DNA of 64,000 nucleotides, taken from positions 5,134,291 through 5,198,290 of the forward strand of contig FN649736.1 of NCBI GenBank assembly GCA_000310025.1, given 5' to 3'. Every line of letters begins with the position of its first letter. Position 1 is the first letter of the stretch. Position numbers and translations under genes: made by a program. Positions 12,905 through 25,792 of the stretch are shown piece after piece. This stretch comes from Ectocarpus siliculosus. Lineage: Eukaryota > Sar > Phaeophyceae > Ectocarpales > Ectocarpaceae. Under the pieces are notes generated by a model, which saw only the letters and a program-made list of their open reading frames with translations, was not told the origin of the DNA and did not search any database.

Positions 12905-15900
12905 TCACTCATCGGAGCTGATGATCGTGTGGTCCGAGAGCGTAGGCATGCCAGCCCTTACCGCCTCTTCGTCGTCGTCATCTGGCATGTTGTACACAAC
13001 CTGGCCATACAGGAGAAAATACATACGAGAGTCAAGTCAGTCAAGCGTTCGTGGACACGACGTGACTATAATCTCGCGGTGTCGGACGAGAGGTATCAAA
13101 CCCATGTCAGCAGTGCCGCAACACACTACGGTACCCTGTGATTACGGTTGGGTCGGCCTTGCCTCTCCTACCTTGGAAACGATGAATTCGTTTCGCTTTA
13201 GCTGAATGCCCACGTCCGCGGGGGTGTCGTTGATGAGCGCTTCCAGCAAGTACTTGAACAGCAGCATGCCGTGCTCAATGCCGAGAAAAATCCACACCTG
13301 TGCATTGTTAACATTCGATCGCAGGGCTGAGGGAGACTCAGTCGTCGTCTCACGTTACCTACCCGTGATGAACCATCGCCTTTGTTCGGAGAAATACAAG
13401 ACCTCAAAAGTTCGGAGAGCCGCTGCTGCCCGTTGGTTCGTTTGTTCAGGAACACACAGAATGTTGCGACACAGCTTGGTGTGGCAGTACCTGAACAACA
13501 GCGATGGATACTAACGTTTCGAGTCGGTCTTCAGCAACTAACTGCCGTCGTTCCTGTCATTCCTTCGGGAGGCTGTAGCTACGGGCGGTGGGAGTGGCGT
13601 GGTGGTGGTTCCCTACAAAGAGGACCTGATTCTTCAATACATTTCCTCGTGTGTTTACCCCCGACCCTGTTGTATTCGACCCCTTCGTACTCACAAGAAT
13701 CCTTGGAGGCTTTCTCTCTCTACCCCCCCCCACCCCCCACCCCCCCTCTCTCTCCTTAGCTCGCTCTCTCTGGCGTGCAATACCCACGTACAGAACGTTT
13801 CTCGTCCTTAGCCGCACGAACCAATGTGGCTCTCTGGCCCTGTTAACTTCCCTCATTCCACAGATCGCTCGACCTCCGGCGTTGACCAAATCGACGTTCT
13901 GCACTAGCGCCCCTCCCCGCTGGTGTCTCAATACTTGAAGTAATCTACCGTTAGAGTACACGCTCAAGACGTTTGTCCCCAACACGCCCTAACTGTCTCT
14001 GCCTGCCCGTCTCCTGGTGCAGCTTCCGTTGCTCTTTGCTTTCGAGTGTGTCTCTTCCTCTCGTCCTACGTCTATCTTTCTCTGCGTTTAGATGGCTGCG
14101 TGTCTTGCGCTCACCCTCGTCGTCCACGTCTGGTTATGGAATATCTCGCTGGTAAAGGCGACTATCGCGCTATTGCTCACGACCGCCATCGAGGACATGA
14201 TGGTGAGGATGGTGTGCCACGTGCCAATGTCCTCGGCCCCTCTTGGCTCCGGTCTTCGAGACACCTGCATGTTCGTAGCACAAGAAAAAAGCGACAAGAG
14301 CGTGCGACATTGAGAACACACAAAATAGGGAGGCGGTTGGTGGAGCATATGTGAAGTGCGGGAGGCATGGGATGCCGTACCGAAAGACCGTATATTTACG
14401 CTGTTGACGTTTTAGGCGCGTCATCTTGACCGGACTACACTCTACCAGACTTGGTGCAAAGCCAATAAAACGAAGGAATTTGGCCTTGCAAGCCTTGATG
14501 GGATGGGTCTGCATACCAAAGGAAGAAGTCTTACATACCTGGCAGAGCTTCCACGCGTCGATTCTGATCTCGATGTAGTTGTTGACCAAGGCCATGAGGC
14601 ACGACAGCGGGTACGCCGCAACAAAGAGAGTCGCGTAGCCAAACTTTTTTTTGCGAAAAGACGGTGGGCGGCCGGGCATGGCAGTACAGAACGCAAGAAG
14701 ACGTTGTGATCCCTCACTTGTGTGCCACTTGAACCACATCATCATGGCAACAAACGGAACAAATGGCACCCCTTTTCAGAGACCTCGCGATCCATACGAG
14801 ACTCTTCCCCAAAAATCAACTCCCGCGGCACAGTCGCGACACGAACTAGGGCAGCACGCCCAGTGTCTTCTTGTGTCGAGATATCGCACACATGGGACTA
14901 TACCGTCCTTCTCCCTGGAATCAGGTGGCAGCGCACGCACCAGTCGAAGACCAATGTACATTCAATATTTGAGAGGGTAATCCCGGTGTGGTCCTTGACA
15001 CACAGCAGGCAGTGACACTCGCACGGGGCAACGAACCTCCAACGCCATACCGTATACCTGAATGATCATCTCGGCGTAATCCTTGAAGGTACCGAGCATG
15101 ACGTCGTAGGTCTCCTTGATGTACTCCCGCTCCGGCCCGCTGAATGTCCTCTCTGGGTCTGACCCCATCGTTTCCTCCCTCTGTCTTCTTCGTGCCTGCC
15201 CGGAATCACACACAGCAACACGACACCCGAAGCATGAACGTCCAACATCGATCCCGTGTGTGAAGAGAGTGATTAGTGCTGGTAAATGGTCATGATTCAG
15301 TATAAGGGGCACGGTTGTTCCATGCTCTCGAGTTTCACGATGAACAAGGCACATAACGAACACGCCCGGTGCCGCTAGCCGGACATGGGGGCAGGACAAC
15401 TTACTCTACTCGGCCACTCTATCGAAAGGGAAACGACAAAAAGGGTGTACATTTGCTCTCATCATGACATTACCGCCCTATCGTTTCTTCGGTCGGGATT
15501 CCAAGCCACCGGAACCCATTATGTATATAATAGGTCATGAAAAAACATGAAAATAAGCGCAACCTACGTCTAAAGAAACGAATCACTGTGCACCCCCTAG
15601 CGATACATGACGCACACGAAGGTTGCAGTGGACAATCATTAGTATGCACTGCAAAGAATGACGGCCATCAAGGATGTGGCGCAGGCTGCTGTAGGCATGC
15701 CTTTGCAACCGCACACTTGTATAGAACCTTCACCGCGCTGCACCAACAGCACCTACACCTACCTTGAGAATTGGAAGAACTACTTCAGATAAGTTCCCCA
15801 CGGCCAGCCTAGCCAGGAACACCGTGCTCAGGTTTGTGCTCAGCTCGTTCATACAAGATACCAGGCACCTGCATAGATGTTCAGTGCGAGCATCCGCGAA

Positions 15901-18900
15901 CAAGCACCAGGCGGATATATAGAGGAATGGACTTGGGTGCACTTGGTGATTACCACAATTCAACGGCGTTAGGGACCTCGTATTCTTCGTTCCTGTGCCT
16001 TTTTAAGACCGCTTTATAAGACCGCTTTTCAACGTAGTATGCGCATGAAGATTTCAACGAACGGCGTTTCAGCGTTGCTGGATGGAGTGGTTGGTTGTGC
16101 TTTTTGGTTCGTCTCACGCACGAAGTATCAAAACATGTCCTCCCGTGCCATGTACCGTATGACTCAATGTTACCCAAACCATACCAGTTTAGAAAACGAC
16201 CATGATCTGCGTACTTACGGATTGCCAATGATCTCCTTGATGAAGGCGATGTACACCAGGGACGCGTAGGAGTTGACGAACTGGAACATGAAGGTTTTCG
16301 CGATCAAGTTGTCCTCGTACTCCGTGTCTGTGCGGTGGTTTTCCTACGAACAAAAAAAGAACGCCGATTTTTGGAAATAAAGAAGAGACCACACGCGTGC
16401 GGTTCTATTGCAGGTGAAACGTACGTGTATACAAGAGTGCCAACGAACAATTTTAGTTCTTGACTAACAACCACAGAGCCATACTACATACTACATATTC
16501 ATCGTTGTTTATTCGTGAACAAGTTGCCAACGGGGGAACCAAAGCTGGTCGACAATATAAGTGTAGGTTCCTGTTCGAAGCACTGCCAGTACTGCAGATT
16601 TGTCAAGTGCTGCTATTTCCGTGTGGAGGATGCACCTACCGTATATGACACAAGATAACACACCCCCTGGACCGATTTTCAAAGCTCGATTACTCCACGA
16701 CGAAGAGGATGCATAAATGAAACAATACGTTTTCGAACAGCTCTCGACGAGACGGTTCCAACGCCGCCGTTTTCGGCGCTGTGACTCTTCCTGCTGTTGA
16801 GAAATCGAGCTTTGAAAATCGGTCAAGGGTGTGTGTTATCTTGTGTCATGTACGGTACTTTGAACGAGGTGCCGACGACGTCGTGCACATATGGTTGTGT
16901 GTACGCACCAGGTCTGTGAGCTTGATGGCCACCGTGCCGTAGAAGGCGTTCATGACTTGGATCTGGACCGCGTTGACCAGGGGGGGGATGATCGTCGCGA
17001 AGGATACCCCCCACACGTCGAGCGCCGACGACTGAGCCGGCTGTTAATTTTCGAATTTTTCGTCCAAAACGAAAGAAGGAAGTCAACGGACAAGCGGCGA
17101 GGCAACAGGGCCCAACAAAGGAGATCAGAAAAATAATGCCTTCCCCTAACCCTAAGTGGAATTGAATCAAATGTGTTGTGTTCCGGTAGATAGATGCTGA
17201 GATAGCAAGCGATGACTTGTTCCTGCAACACCACTCATGATTGTTTTTTTATCGATGACTCTGTGTTGCTCCCCAACCCGATACTACCCTCTGGCTGATG
17301 ATGTTTCCCTTGATGTGCGGCCAAGAATCACAGCCGAACACACTCATCGGCCCTGTCCTGTAACACGCCTTTGGTAGAAGCGTGATTGACAAACACTCGC
17401 CTGAGTGAGGAAGTACTTGAGCCAGAAGATGGACGCGACGACCCCTATGACAACGAGAATCAGGCCGAGGATGACGGTCTGGCTGAAGATGAAACGCTTC
17501 CGGCTCTCCGACGGAGGGAAGTAGTCCATCGGCTTTCCGTCAATAGTCGAGCTGGATCTGCACGGGAGGTGGCCAATCATACATCGATTGGGAGACAGCA
17601 GTTGCCAGAGGATTGCCCAAACCTTCGCTACAACCAGCAGGCAGAGCTTGGTCTTGTGCACCGTGATCGAACGTAAAGAATGGCTTTGATTTTGTCGAAG
17701 GGCTACTACAATAGTAGCGGGAGACCCGCACGTACGCGTGACTTCGGTGGTGCACGTTCATTGCATAAAAATGTGATACCGATGATATGATCTACTCTAT
17801 GCTTCGTTCGTGCCCTTTCACTCTCTCGAATTATTAAGCCGGACGGTTTGTGTTGCATGCTGATGTCCTACTGATGCCCTGTGTACCATCTGATCCCACA
17901 CGCATGAACTAAGAAGTACGTTTCACATGATACCCCCGATGCCTCGTTACCATAGACAAGGACAACGATGCTTAGTAATACCTGACTCATTCTGGCATAC
18001 AACCTGTCCTGCGGTACATGTAAGCGACTGGGAGGCACATCCAACAAAAATGCCAAACCTGATGCCCTTGTACTGCGGCCTTGTCTGCTCCTGCTCCTCG
18101 AAGCCAGACATCCCCCACCGCATAGCACACCTGGCCTGCTTCCTTTTCCAGAATTCCGTGAAGAGTCTGTTTGTGACGACACCGAAGCGAATATGTGCAC
18201 AGAAAAAACAGATACGGGGGGCGCACTCTCGTTTGTGTCTGGGCCTTAGTTGCATGATTCTAGACCGCAATCCTTAGGTCGGGGGGGGGGGGGGGGGGGG
18301 GCCCCCCCCCCAAAAATTTTTCCCCCCTTCCCCATTCCCAAAACCCAAATAAAGTTTAAAGGGGTCCGCCCCCCAAAACCTTTTGATTTCCCGGGTTGGT
18401 TTCAAAAAAAAACCTTTTTACCGGGGGGGGGGGTGGGAAAAGGTGACAAAAAAAAGAAAAGAAAGGGGGGGCCCGGGCCCCCCCTTTACCCCCCAAAAAA
18501 ATTTTCAAACCCCCCTTTTCCCCCACCCCAAAAAAAAGGAAAAAAAACCCCAACCCAAGCCGTTTGGGTTTTTCCCCCCCCAGGGCCCCGGGCCCCCAAC
18601 CCTGGCCCCCAAAAAGCTGGGGGGAAACCACCCTTACTTTTTCCCCCCCCAAAAAAAAAAAAAAAACAACCGGGGGCCCGGAAACCCCCCCCCCCCTTTC
18701 CCCCTTTTGAACCCCTCCCGGGCCCAAACCCCCNNNNNNNNNNNNNNNNNNNNNNNNNNNNNNNNNNNNNNNNNNNNNNNNNNNNNNNNNNNNNNNNNNN
18801 NNNNNNNNNNNNNNNNNNNNNNNNNNNNNNNNNGGAAGGGAATATGTGCACAGAAAAAACAGATAGGGGGGGCGCTCTTTTGTTTGTTTTGGGCCTTTAG

Positions 18901-21900
18901 TTCCATGTTTTTAGCCCCCATTCCTTAGTTGGGGGGGGGGGGGGGGGGGGCGTCAGCGCTCAGATGATTTATCCTCGCTTCCCGATTCCAAATACACAAG
19001 TAGAGTTGAACGTGATCGGTCCCCAAGACCGTTTGACTATCCTGGTTGTGTTCAAAAACAAATCGTTTTAGCGTGAGTGTGGGTTGGAGAAGGTTGACAG
19101 ACAAAGGAATGAGACGGGTGGCTCGTGCACTGCACTGTACACCCAACAGAGATTTCGATACTCACGTTGTCCACAACCCGATGAAAATGGAGAAGAGCGC
19201 CGAGCCGAGCGCGTTCGGGTCATTCCCGCTCAAGGCCACGTGCACCCAAGCCATGACCCCGACGATGCTGGCTGGAATCAACCTTGACGTTTGCCGCGGC
19301 GAAATGAAATGAAACGACTACTGTGTGCCGTGAATCACGCTTCTCCGTTCTACCTTGTTGAACGCATCATGGCACATAGCACGCGACAAGTGTTTAACTG
19401 CTTGTATGCATGCCCGAACGGAAACGTGAGGTTGGCCTGACCGACCTTGGCCTGGTCGTATAGGTACCCTGTGTCCAAAGAGTGGCGGTATGAGCCAACT
19501 GCAGCAAGAAGTCCTCCCGCACGTACGCCAGTCAGCAACAGTGCATAGCTGTTGACGCCCCCCCCAGTCGGTGCCTCCTGTATCTCGTAGAACGTAACGA
19601 AAAGCTGCCCCCCCCGGCCTCCCAAACCTTCTCTCTTCGGTCTCGCCCACTTTCTAGGTGACTCACCAGGTGGTGTAGTGCCCTAGCCAGAGAAAGTAGA
19701 GCCCTATTTTCTCGCCGAAGTAGTTCTTGACGTCGTCGATCGGCTCTTTCCAAGGAGGGCGAAAGTACTGCAGCCATCTGTGGTTGTTCCAATCGGTTGT
19801 AATCGCTGTTTGTCGGCACGTTGTATGAAAGTCATGAGTGTTACTTAGACACGCGGTACATGTCGTGTATGTTGTGTTTGGTGTTGTGCCATGTTGGTGC
19901 AGCTATCACAGCGCGCTGGTGTTTGCGGCATCGGCCCGAAAACGCTTGATCGCAAGAGGATATGCAAGAAAATATACTCATGTCCGTGGTGCGGAACGGC
20001 CACCTTTTACGCACGCAGGCTGGGAATGCATGGGTCCGGTAGATTTATGCACTGTGCAGCGACGTCCAGCACGGTATGTTTTTTCGTTTTGTCCTCCAGG
20101 ATACGTCTCCGGCCGGAAGGTGATGTCACGTCTCAACAACACCGATATTCTCAGGTGGCAATCACGTTGTTGTACGTGCCCAGTCACTCTTTAGGCTATG
20201 CCACAGAGAAACGACGACCACACACACAACAGTTTGCGGTCGAATCTTAACGAAGAGTTTCTTTGCTCAACGACGAAAAAATCTCATGACATAGCGGGTC
20301 TAAGCCCTAGAGAAAACAGATTGCCCGAACCACGAGACGAGAAGAAAAGTAATGGTACTCACTTCCGCTGAAGGGCCCGCAGCTCAACCTTGTCATGGAG
20401 AGGGAAGAAGGCCAACAGGCACTTGGACTTGACCAGCCGGAGGATGTCGAGGTTGCACCCCGAGTCTGCTGTCTTGGCGACGAGGATGCTGTACAGGAGT
20501 TTCAACCTGTCAGTTCCCCGGAAGGGGATCATCATCACCTCGCGTTCTAGGCCACCGTGCTTCTTGTATAAGCTCTCCAGTTCTGGCCTGTCCACTGTGT
20601 ACTGCAGTCGAGAAGAGCGTACCGCATCCGGACAGAGTTCAATGAAATTGCACCAAACAACAGTTTTGCGTCTCATGTGTGATTGACCCTGCTCTTGTGT
20701 GGAACACGGAACGCTGCCGGTTGCGTCAAATCTGTAACCCTGCCGTGCTTGGAACATGAAACGCTACGGAGGATACGAAACGTTGTATGCATAGCTAAAT
20801 CCGTGAGTGCCGCGTGGAAGGAAAGGAGAGCAACATGCAACCAACACAGAAACGGCCGTCGTCTCAGCTAGTCTGCTGCAAGAAATAGCAGCTAAACCGG
20901 ATTACAAGCGCAGGTATGCATCCCACTCTGATGACTACCTTCTTTTCGGGGGAGAATGTGTATTCGGAGCTACGACAGCGTTGGCTAAACAACGTGCCTG
21001 CCATGCTGGCTTCGGCATCATGGCTAGCTGACAACCGAATGTTTCAGTGGATGTCAAGGCCATGTGATCGTAGGAATACAAAAAGGCATGGTTCTAACCC
21101 ATTCTACCTGCAGCAATCATCGTGACGAATGAGTTCTAGACGACGAAGGCCCTCAATTTCGTTCCGATTCTGTACAACACTAGACGCTTGATCGCGCGAA
21201 ATACACTCAACTCACATGTTGCACTGCTAACTACAATTCGCACGCCTTCGAGCTGCCGCACAAGCTATCCCTATTCCGCAACAGAGCCACCAGTACGTCA
21301 ACGCTGAAATATCAGCATACAGACAACCAAGCGTATGTAAAAAAAACACACACCGGCGCGTAGATGTACTCGTACGCCTCGTACGGTGATTCGTTGTACT
21401 CGTCCTGGATAACGATGGACGCCCATTTCCCCGGTCGGCCATGCTGGCACGTACTCCGTAGGTTGTTGGCGTCGAGCAAAATCTTGTACCCGACGCGGTC
21501 CTACTCACAGTCACGACCAGGTGCACGGAGGCGGCGGTCACATGAGAGGGTTATCATCATCCAATCACCAACATACCGTTTTACTGGGGGAAAAGTCCAC
21601 TAAACGCCGATCGTTGTGTTCCACCCGCCACCTCAACCTCGCGGTCGCTGGAAGGATACTACCTTCCTGGTTTAAGGGTCAACCAAAGCACGCCGAACTC
21701 GCATCTACAGTAAGTTGAACGTTGTGAGCTCGTACAGCATTCGTCTAAGTGGGAAACTTTTCAGCAATGTCGACCGTGGCTTTGTCACGCCGGACAAAAT
21801 CATGGCGTGTTCGTCGTTCGAACGGTATACAGCAGCACAGACATGTTAGTTTTGCCGACAACGTTGCGACGAGACTCACCGCTTCACGTTGGAGCCGTTC

Positions 21901-24900
21901 CAACGGGCATCGGATTTTGCAATACACCTCATCACGTTGCACGGAGTAGAACATGCGCGTTTCGATGCCTGCACGCAGAGGCAGGAGGTAGCAAAGAGAC
22001 AAGCAGATTGAATCAGGTAGGACGTTACAGGTAGGACCATATTGGGATGTTGATGTAGCTAAGTGACTTGTTTCGATGACAAGGAGAAAAAACAGTTGTC
22101 TACTATTTTTGACGGATTGACCTGTTCATTTTATGCCGTCGAGCGCTGCGGAGCGTCTGCAAACAGCGTACATTCTGTGTAGAGGCGGGTGGTTTGGTGG
22201 AGATGGTGCCGTTCAATAGTCAAAGCATAATTTTACCCTTCGTAGAGCAGCGTGCAAGAGGGTCAAAATTTCGCGTTGCCATGACGGGGAATGCAGCATT
22301 TGTCCGCCAAAGTGTACCGAGAATACTGACAGCGTTACGTTTTGTCGATGCCCTTGGCCTGGTACCTGTGTTTATCGGTGTCCTACGTGATGCATCTGTT
22401 GTATATAACGTTTGGGACCTTGTCCGGACTTATTGGGCGGCGGTTTCAGTCATGGGCTGGAGAAAAACACCTCACGAACAATCCAACTCAACCCAAGCCA
22501 TTTGACGTATTTCAAACTCGCGTTCCCGGTTCCTTGATGTTTATTTGGCTATTACTGTCCCGACCCATGGTTCAGGAATCTCCATGGAAATCCAATTTCT
22601 ATTTCAAACTCGTGGGGTACATATCTTTGAACGGGGAGGTCTTGATATATGGCTGTTCCGAGGTTAATATTCCAAAAGATGACGTGTGATCCGAAACTCC
22701 GTCCAGTGTGCGCACACCTTGCTGCCACACATACTACGCTGCAGCAGTATACAGCAGTACGTTGGAGAGAGAGACCAACTTGGAGAGACGGGAGACTTTC
22801 ACCACTGCTACGCTGCTGTCAGCGAACTATATAGGATGAATACGCACGCCTGTGTTGAGACTTCGTATGTGGTTGGGATGTGTTTCAAGAGAGAGACAGA
22901 GCGACACCACACAGCGAGATGCTGTTTTTCCTCTCTCTCCGGCTGGCCAGCTGGCTAAAGTATCGCATGCATGCATGATGAACAGGATGATGAACACATC
23001 AACAGACAGCTACGGCTCGCTGCCAACACCAAGCACACACACCAGACACGCACACCCTAGCCACTCATGCCCCAGTTATTTAACCATGCACCCTTCAGGA
23101 GGGCACTCTCACGATCGATGGTTATGATGTACTTTTGTCACCAAGCGGAGATGAGCCTTTGGAAAGAAAAAACAACCGATTCTTGAGCGACAGCAGAGGA
23201 TCGATGCATAACTGGATGAGAGATTCATGAAGCTATGAATACTTGCGTGCGCGCGGTGTCCTAAAATCTCTGGGGGTACGGGTCTACGTTTTGTGTCCGT
23301 CCTCTGTCGTTCTTTGCTTCTGGCCGAGATTGCCAGCTGCTAATACCTGGAGGGAGCGGCTGATGGGTGGAGCCGTTGGATTTTTCAAGTCGAGATGCGG
23401 TTATGCTGTGCTATTTGAAAGGTGTTGTATGTAGACGAGGAGTGATGCATCATCGGTGATATATCTCAAGCAGGAGGACGGAGGGGTGGAATGGTCTGCG
23501 AGGTAGAAGCCACGCTGGCTTGCACCGTGGTAGCTGTTCGAGTAGTAGCAGTCGGTCCGTGCGGCATGGTTACCCTCGTGCGAGCTGTCCCTCCCTTCCG
23601 TCACGGGCGGAGGTACAAAAAGCTAAAGATCCTTCCTGAATAAATATGTAATCGGGCCAACACACCCCTCTGAATATTTATTCGGGAAAAAAGATCTAGC
23701 CGGAAATTCCCGACCCATGGTTCGGGAATCTCCGCGCGGTATTTCAAACTCCAATTCTCGGGAATCCCGAGAATCCAGTCAAATAACCCAGGAATCTCGA
23801 GTTTGAAATATGTCAATTGGTACACAATCCAAGTTACAATGACATAATTCCGTTTCGCTCTCACCGCCAGCGTTGAGTCTCGTCAAAATCTCTTTCATCG
23901 AGAACTTCCGCTGGTAGGATGTCAGTTCCTTGTCCTCGGCCCTGACTTCGAAAACCATCACATAGTCCCACGTGTACCTGATCCATCAGTCAAGAGAGTT
24001 GGTATGTGACCCGGGTTGGAATGTAATTTTGGTCCTGCGAATGTTGCACGGTACAATCTGGAGACAAAGATGCTGATGAGGCACCACCTATTTATAGAAT
24101 CTGAGCACGTCTCTCTGTGTTTGTTATCGCAAGAGAGCTCGATTTTTACCCCCCAAGGATATACTGACTGCGTCTAAACATGGTCTCTATCGACAAGTTG
24201 TGCGAAGTTGGAGTCATCTTTGTTGCTATGTTGGACATTGTATCACGGTGTGTCACCCGAAGGGATGGAACATTCCTGGACATTCATCGCCCTCAAAACC
24301 TACCCATTGAGTTCCCGGAACATGTCCTTCGAGGCAGCACGCTTGCGACGTAGGTCATCGATTTCCTCTTGCACATTCTTGTCAACTCTCTCCACGTACT
24401 TCGCAGGATCGAACAAGGACGACAGAGAAGTAAATATATTTTTCGTAAGAGAAAATTCAACACCGCCAGTTGGAAAGTGTGTGTTGCCCCTACGACGTGC
24501 AAACTTGGTTACGTTGTTCTGTGGGATATTGATGTAACGGATTGGATGCGACTACAGTAACAACCACAGTTCGTGGTCCCGGTTCAGCGGTTCCCTGTTT
24601 AGCGGGACCCCCTGAATTTTACATAGCGGTTCCACAATCTCGTGGCACGGCTGCACCTCGGTACTGTCAAACTACCAAATAACTGCCAATCCGGTTTCGC
24701 GGCGATGCCCTCAATATCGGTTATAACGTCTTGTGACATTATGGAACGCTAAACCGGGACCACGACTATGCGCTCCGTCCGTCCGGAACAGTCGCGTACG
24801 TATAGCGCGAGTACCTTGCCAGCTATATCTCCTCATCTGGACTGTACGGGTGGTGGGCCTATGTACATGGACCACACTTTGTACTGAATCATATGCACAC

Positions 24901-25248
24901 AAAAATACAGCTTTTGGGTGTACTTGTATTGGCTACTGAACCGCCGTGCACACAGAGTGAAGGTAGGCAACAAGTCTAGTGCATGATGCATGTAGAACAA
25001 GGCCAGCCTTCTGGCATACCCTCCATCATGTCGAGATTTGGAGAAGCTCCCACCTTGAGCAATATATACAGGAGGAGGAGCAGCCCTCCAGACAACCCGA
25101 AGATGATGGCAATGTTCACCGCGGCCCCATTGGCCATGACCAAGTCGTCGTCATCAGAGTCGACAGCGATAACGACCTCGCTCACCAAGCAGGCAAACAG
25201 CAGTAGGAGGAGCAGACCCAACCAACTTCCCATTTCTCGCCGCCACAT
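12905..25248 (-). CDS. Anoctamin (TMEM16) family membrane protein
   Basis: Predicted calcium-dependent ion channel and/or lipid scramblase of the anoctamin family. Eighteen exons join with consistent phases to 782 residues: 25248-25054, 24398-24304, 23977-23865, 21968-21880, 21500-21354, 20601-20363, 19777-19667, 19282-19166, 18166-18059, 17557-17401, 17040-16909, 16343-16219, 15868-15763, 15195-15058, 14643-14539, 14264-14115, 13297-13172, 13000-12905. Family hallmarks: the dimerisation domain ([14 protein letters not shown]), [94 protein letters not shown] (Glu and Asp four apart, as at the family calcium site), RGAEDIGTW and FTSEIF. The C-terminal tail is acidic (MPDDDDEE). Exon 1 adds a hydrophobic leader, a short DSDDDD segment and a transmembrane helix not typical of animal anoctamins; its join to exon 2 (phase 0) is plausible but less certain. 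The intron after exon 10 needs a GC donor. The intron between exons 8 and 9 holds an assembly gap. Confidence 0.94.
16637..16857. mobile_element. MITE copy, best preserved (anoctamin intron)
   Basis: A 221-base element with about 55-base near-perfect terminal inverted repeats: it starts TACCGTATATGACACAAGAT and ends ATCTTGTGTCATGTACGGTA. TA at both ends fits a TA target-site duplication, as in Tc1/mariner-type (Stowaway-like) MITEs. It has no coding capacity. Located between anoctamin exons 11 and 12. Confidence 0.88.
17143..17155. repeat. Short telomere-like motif
   Basis: CCCCTAACCCTAA, two units, in the anoctamin intron between exons 10 and 11. Confidence 0.6.
18272..18733. other. Low-quality sequence left of an assembly gap
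   Basis: Homopolymer-rich text in which bases 18300-18470 are a degraded version of good sequence at 18950-19110. It looks like the unreliable end of a read or contig. No biological feature should be called here. Confidence 0.85.
18734..18833. other. Assembly gap, 100 N
   Basis: A run of exactly 100 undetermined bases, the usual placeholder for a gap of unknown size. It lies inside the anoctamin intron between exons 8 and 9. Confidence 0.99.
18834..18945. other. Low-quality duplicate right of the assembly gap
   Basis: 18838-18930 is an error-rich copy of 18184-18280 (shared GTGCACAGAAAAAACAGATA). With the left flank it indicates two overlapping contig ends that were not merged. Confidence 0.85.
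22503..22625. repeat. Dispersed repeat family 3, copy a
   Basis: Contains CCCGACCCATGGTTC-GGAATCTCC followed by TATTTCAAACTC, and a TGACGTATTTCAAACTCG end. It lies in the intron between anoctamin exons 3 and 4, the same intron as copy b. Confidence 0.6.
23695..23820. repeat. Dispersed repeat family 3, copy b
   Basis: Shares CCCGACCCATGGTTCGGGAA and TATTTCAAACTCC with copy a; its right end CGAGTTTGAAATATGTCA is the inverse of the left end of copy a. This suggests a small element with inverted ends. Confidence 0.6.
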
Positions 25249-25792
25249 GTTGTTCAACGTCTGTTCTTCCACGCCTATTGTTCTTCCGCTCCGGTCTCTG
25301 CTTCTCAGTATCTTCAAACATGAGTACCGTTCCAACTGACGAGGGTGCCTTCTGTGGTTACATTCCCAGCTCAAAAGTAGCAGGAGAGATGCATGGCTAG
25401 GAAAGGTAGCCTGTGCTTGGCAGCAGAAGCTGCCTGTAGGCTTGCGGGTAGGATGCGGGGAGTTTGGTAGGCCGTTACGATGCCGAACAGCAACCTGCCC
25501 GAACACTGAACCCAAAGGCGGCATGACTTACTTCTGTGGGGGCGGCAGGTATGCAGAGATGCAGAGATGCAGAGTGCTGGGCGGAAGAGAAGAGAATCGT
25601 GTGCGGTATTGTGGCACTGGCTGTTCGAGGAAGAGCAAGAGTGTGGCTACATATCCAGCTCAAGCCTCTTCCATCAGTTTTCTGGGGCCTACGGCGCGCT
25701 GCGCTGTATTTCCCTCGAGAGTCCACAAAGGCGTGTTCTTGAACCCTGCAGGGGGCAATCACGGCAAGGAGGCACGCAAAGAAGTGGCAGCT
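25249..25792. promoter_or_regulatory. Divergent promoter region between anoctamin and carnitine acetyltransferase
   Basis: A 544-base head-to-head spacer. The plus-strand frame of the carnitine acetyltransferase is open from 25442 and has an in-frame ATG at 25559, so its right half may be coding in a longer isoform. It contains a short triplicated ATGCAGAG unit near 25551-25573. No core promoter motif is clear. Confidence 0.5.

Noticed and set aside
13557-13985. Extra anoctamin exon between exons 16 and 17
   Set aside because: Exons 16 and 17 join directly in phase 0 and family alignment needs nothing between them; the frame here shows no family motif.
18250-18928. Long plus- and minus-strand open frames across the N gap
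   Set aside because: They read through homopolymers and undetermined bases in low-quality duplicated sequence, with Pro/Lys/Phe/Gly runs only.
19318-19650. Extra anoctamin exon around 19480-19530 (WLIPPLFG-like)
   Set aside because: A direct join from 19667 to 19282 restores the family block [13 protein letters not shown] in perfect phase, making the alternative unnecessary.
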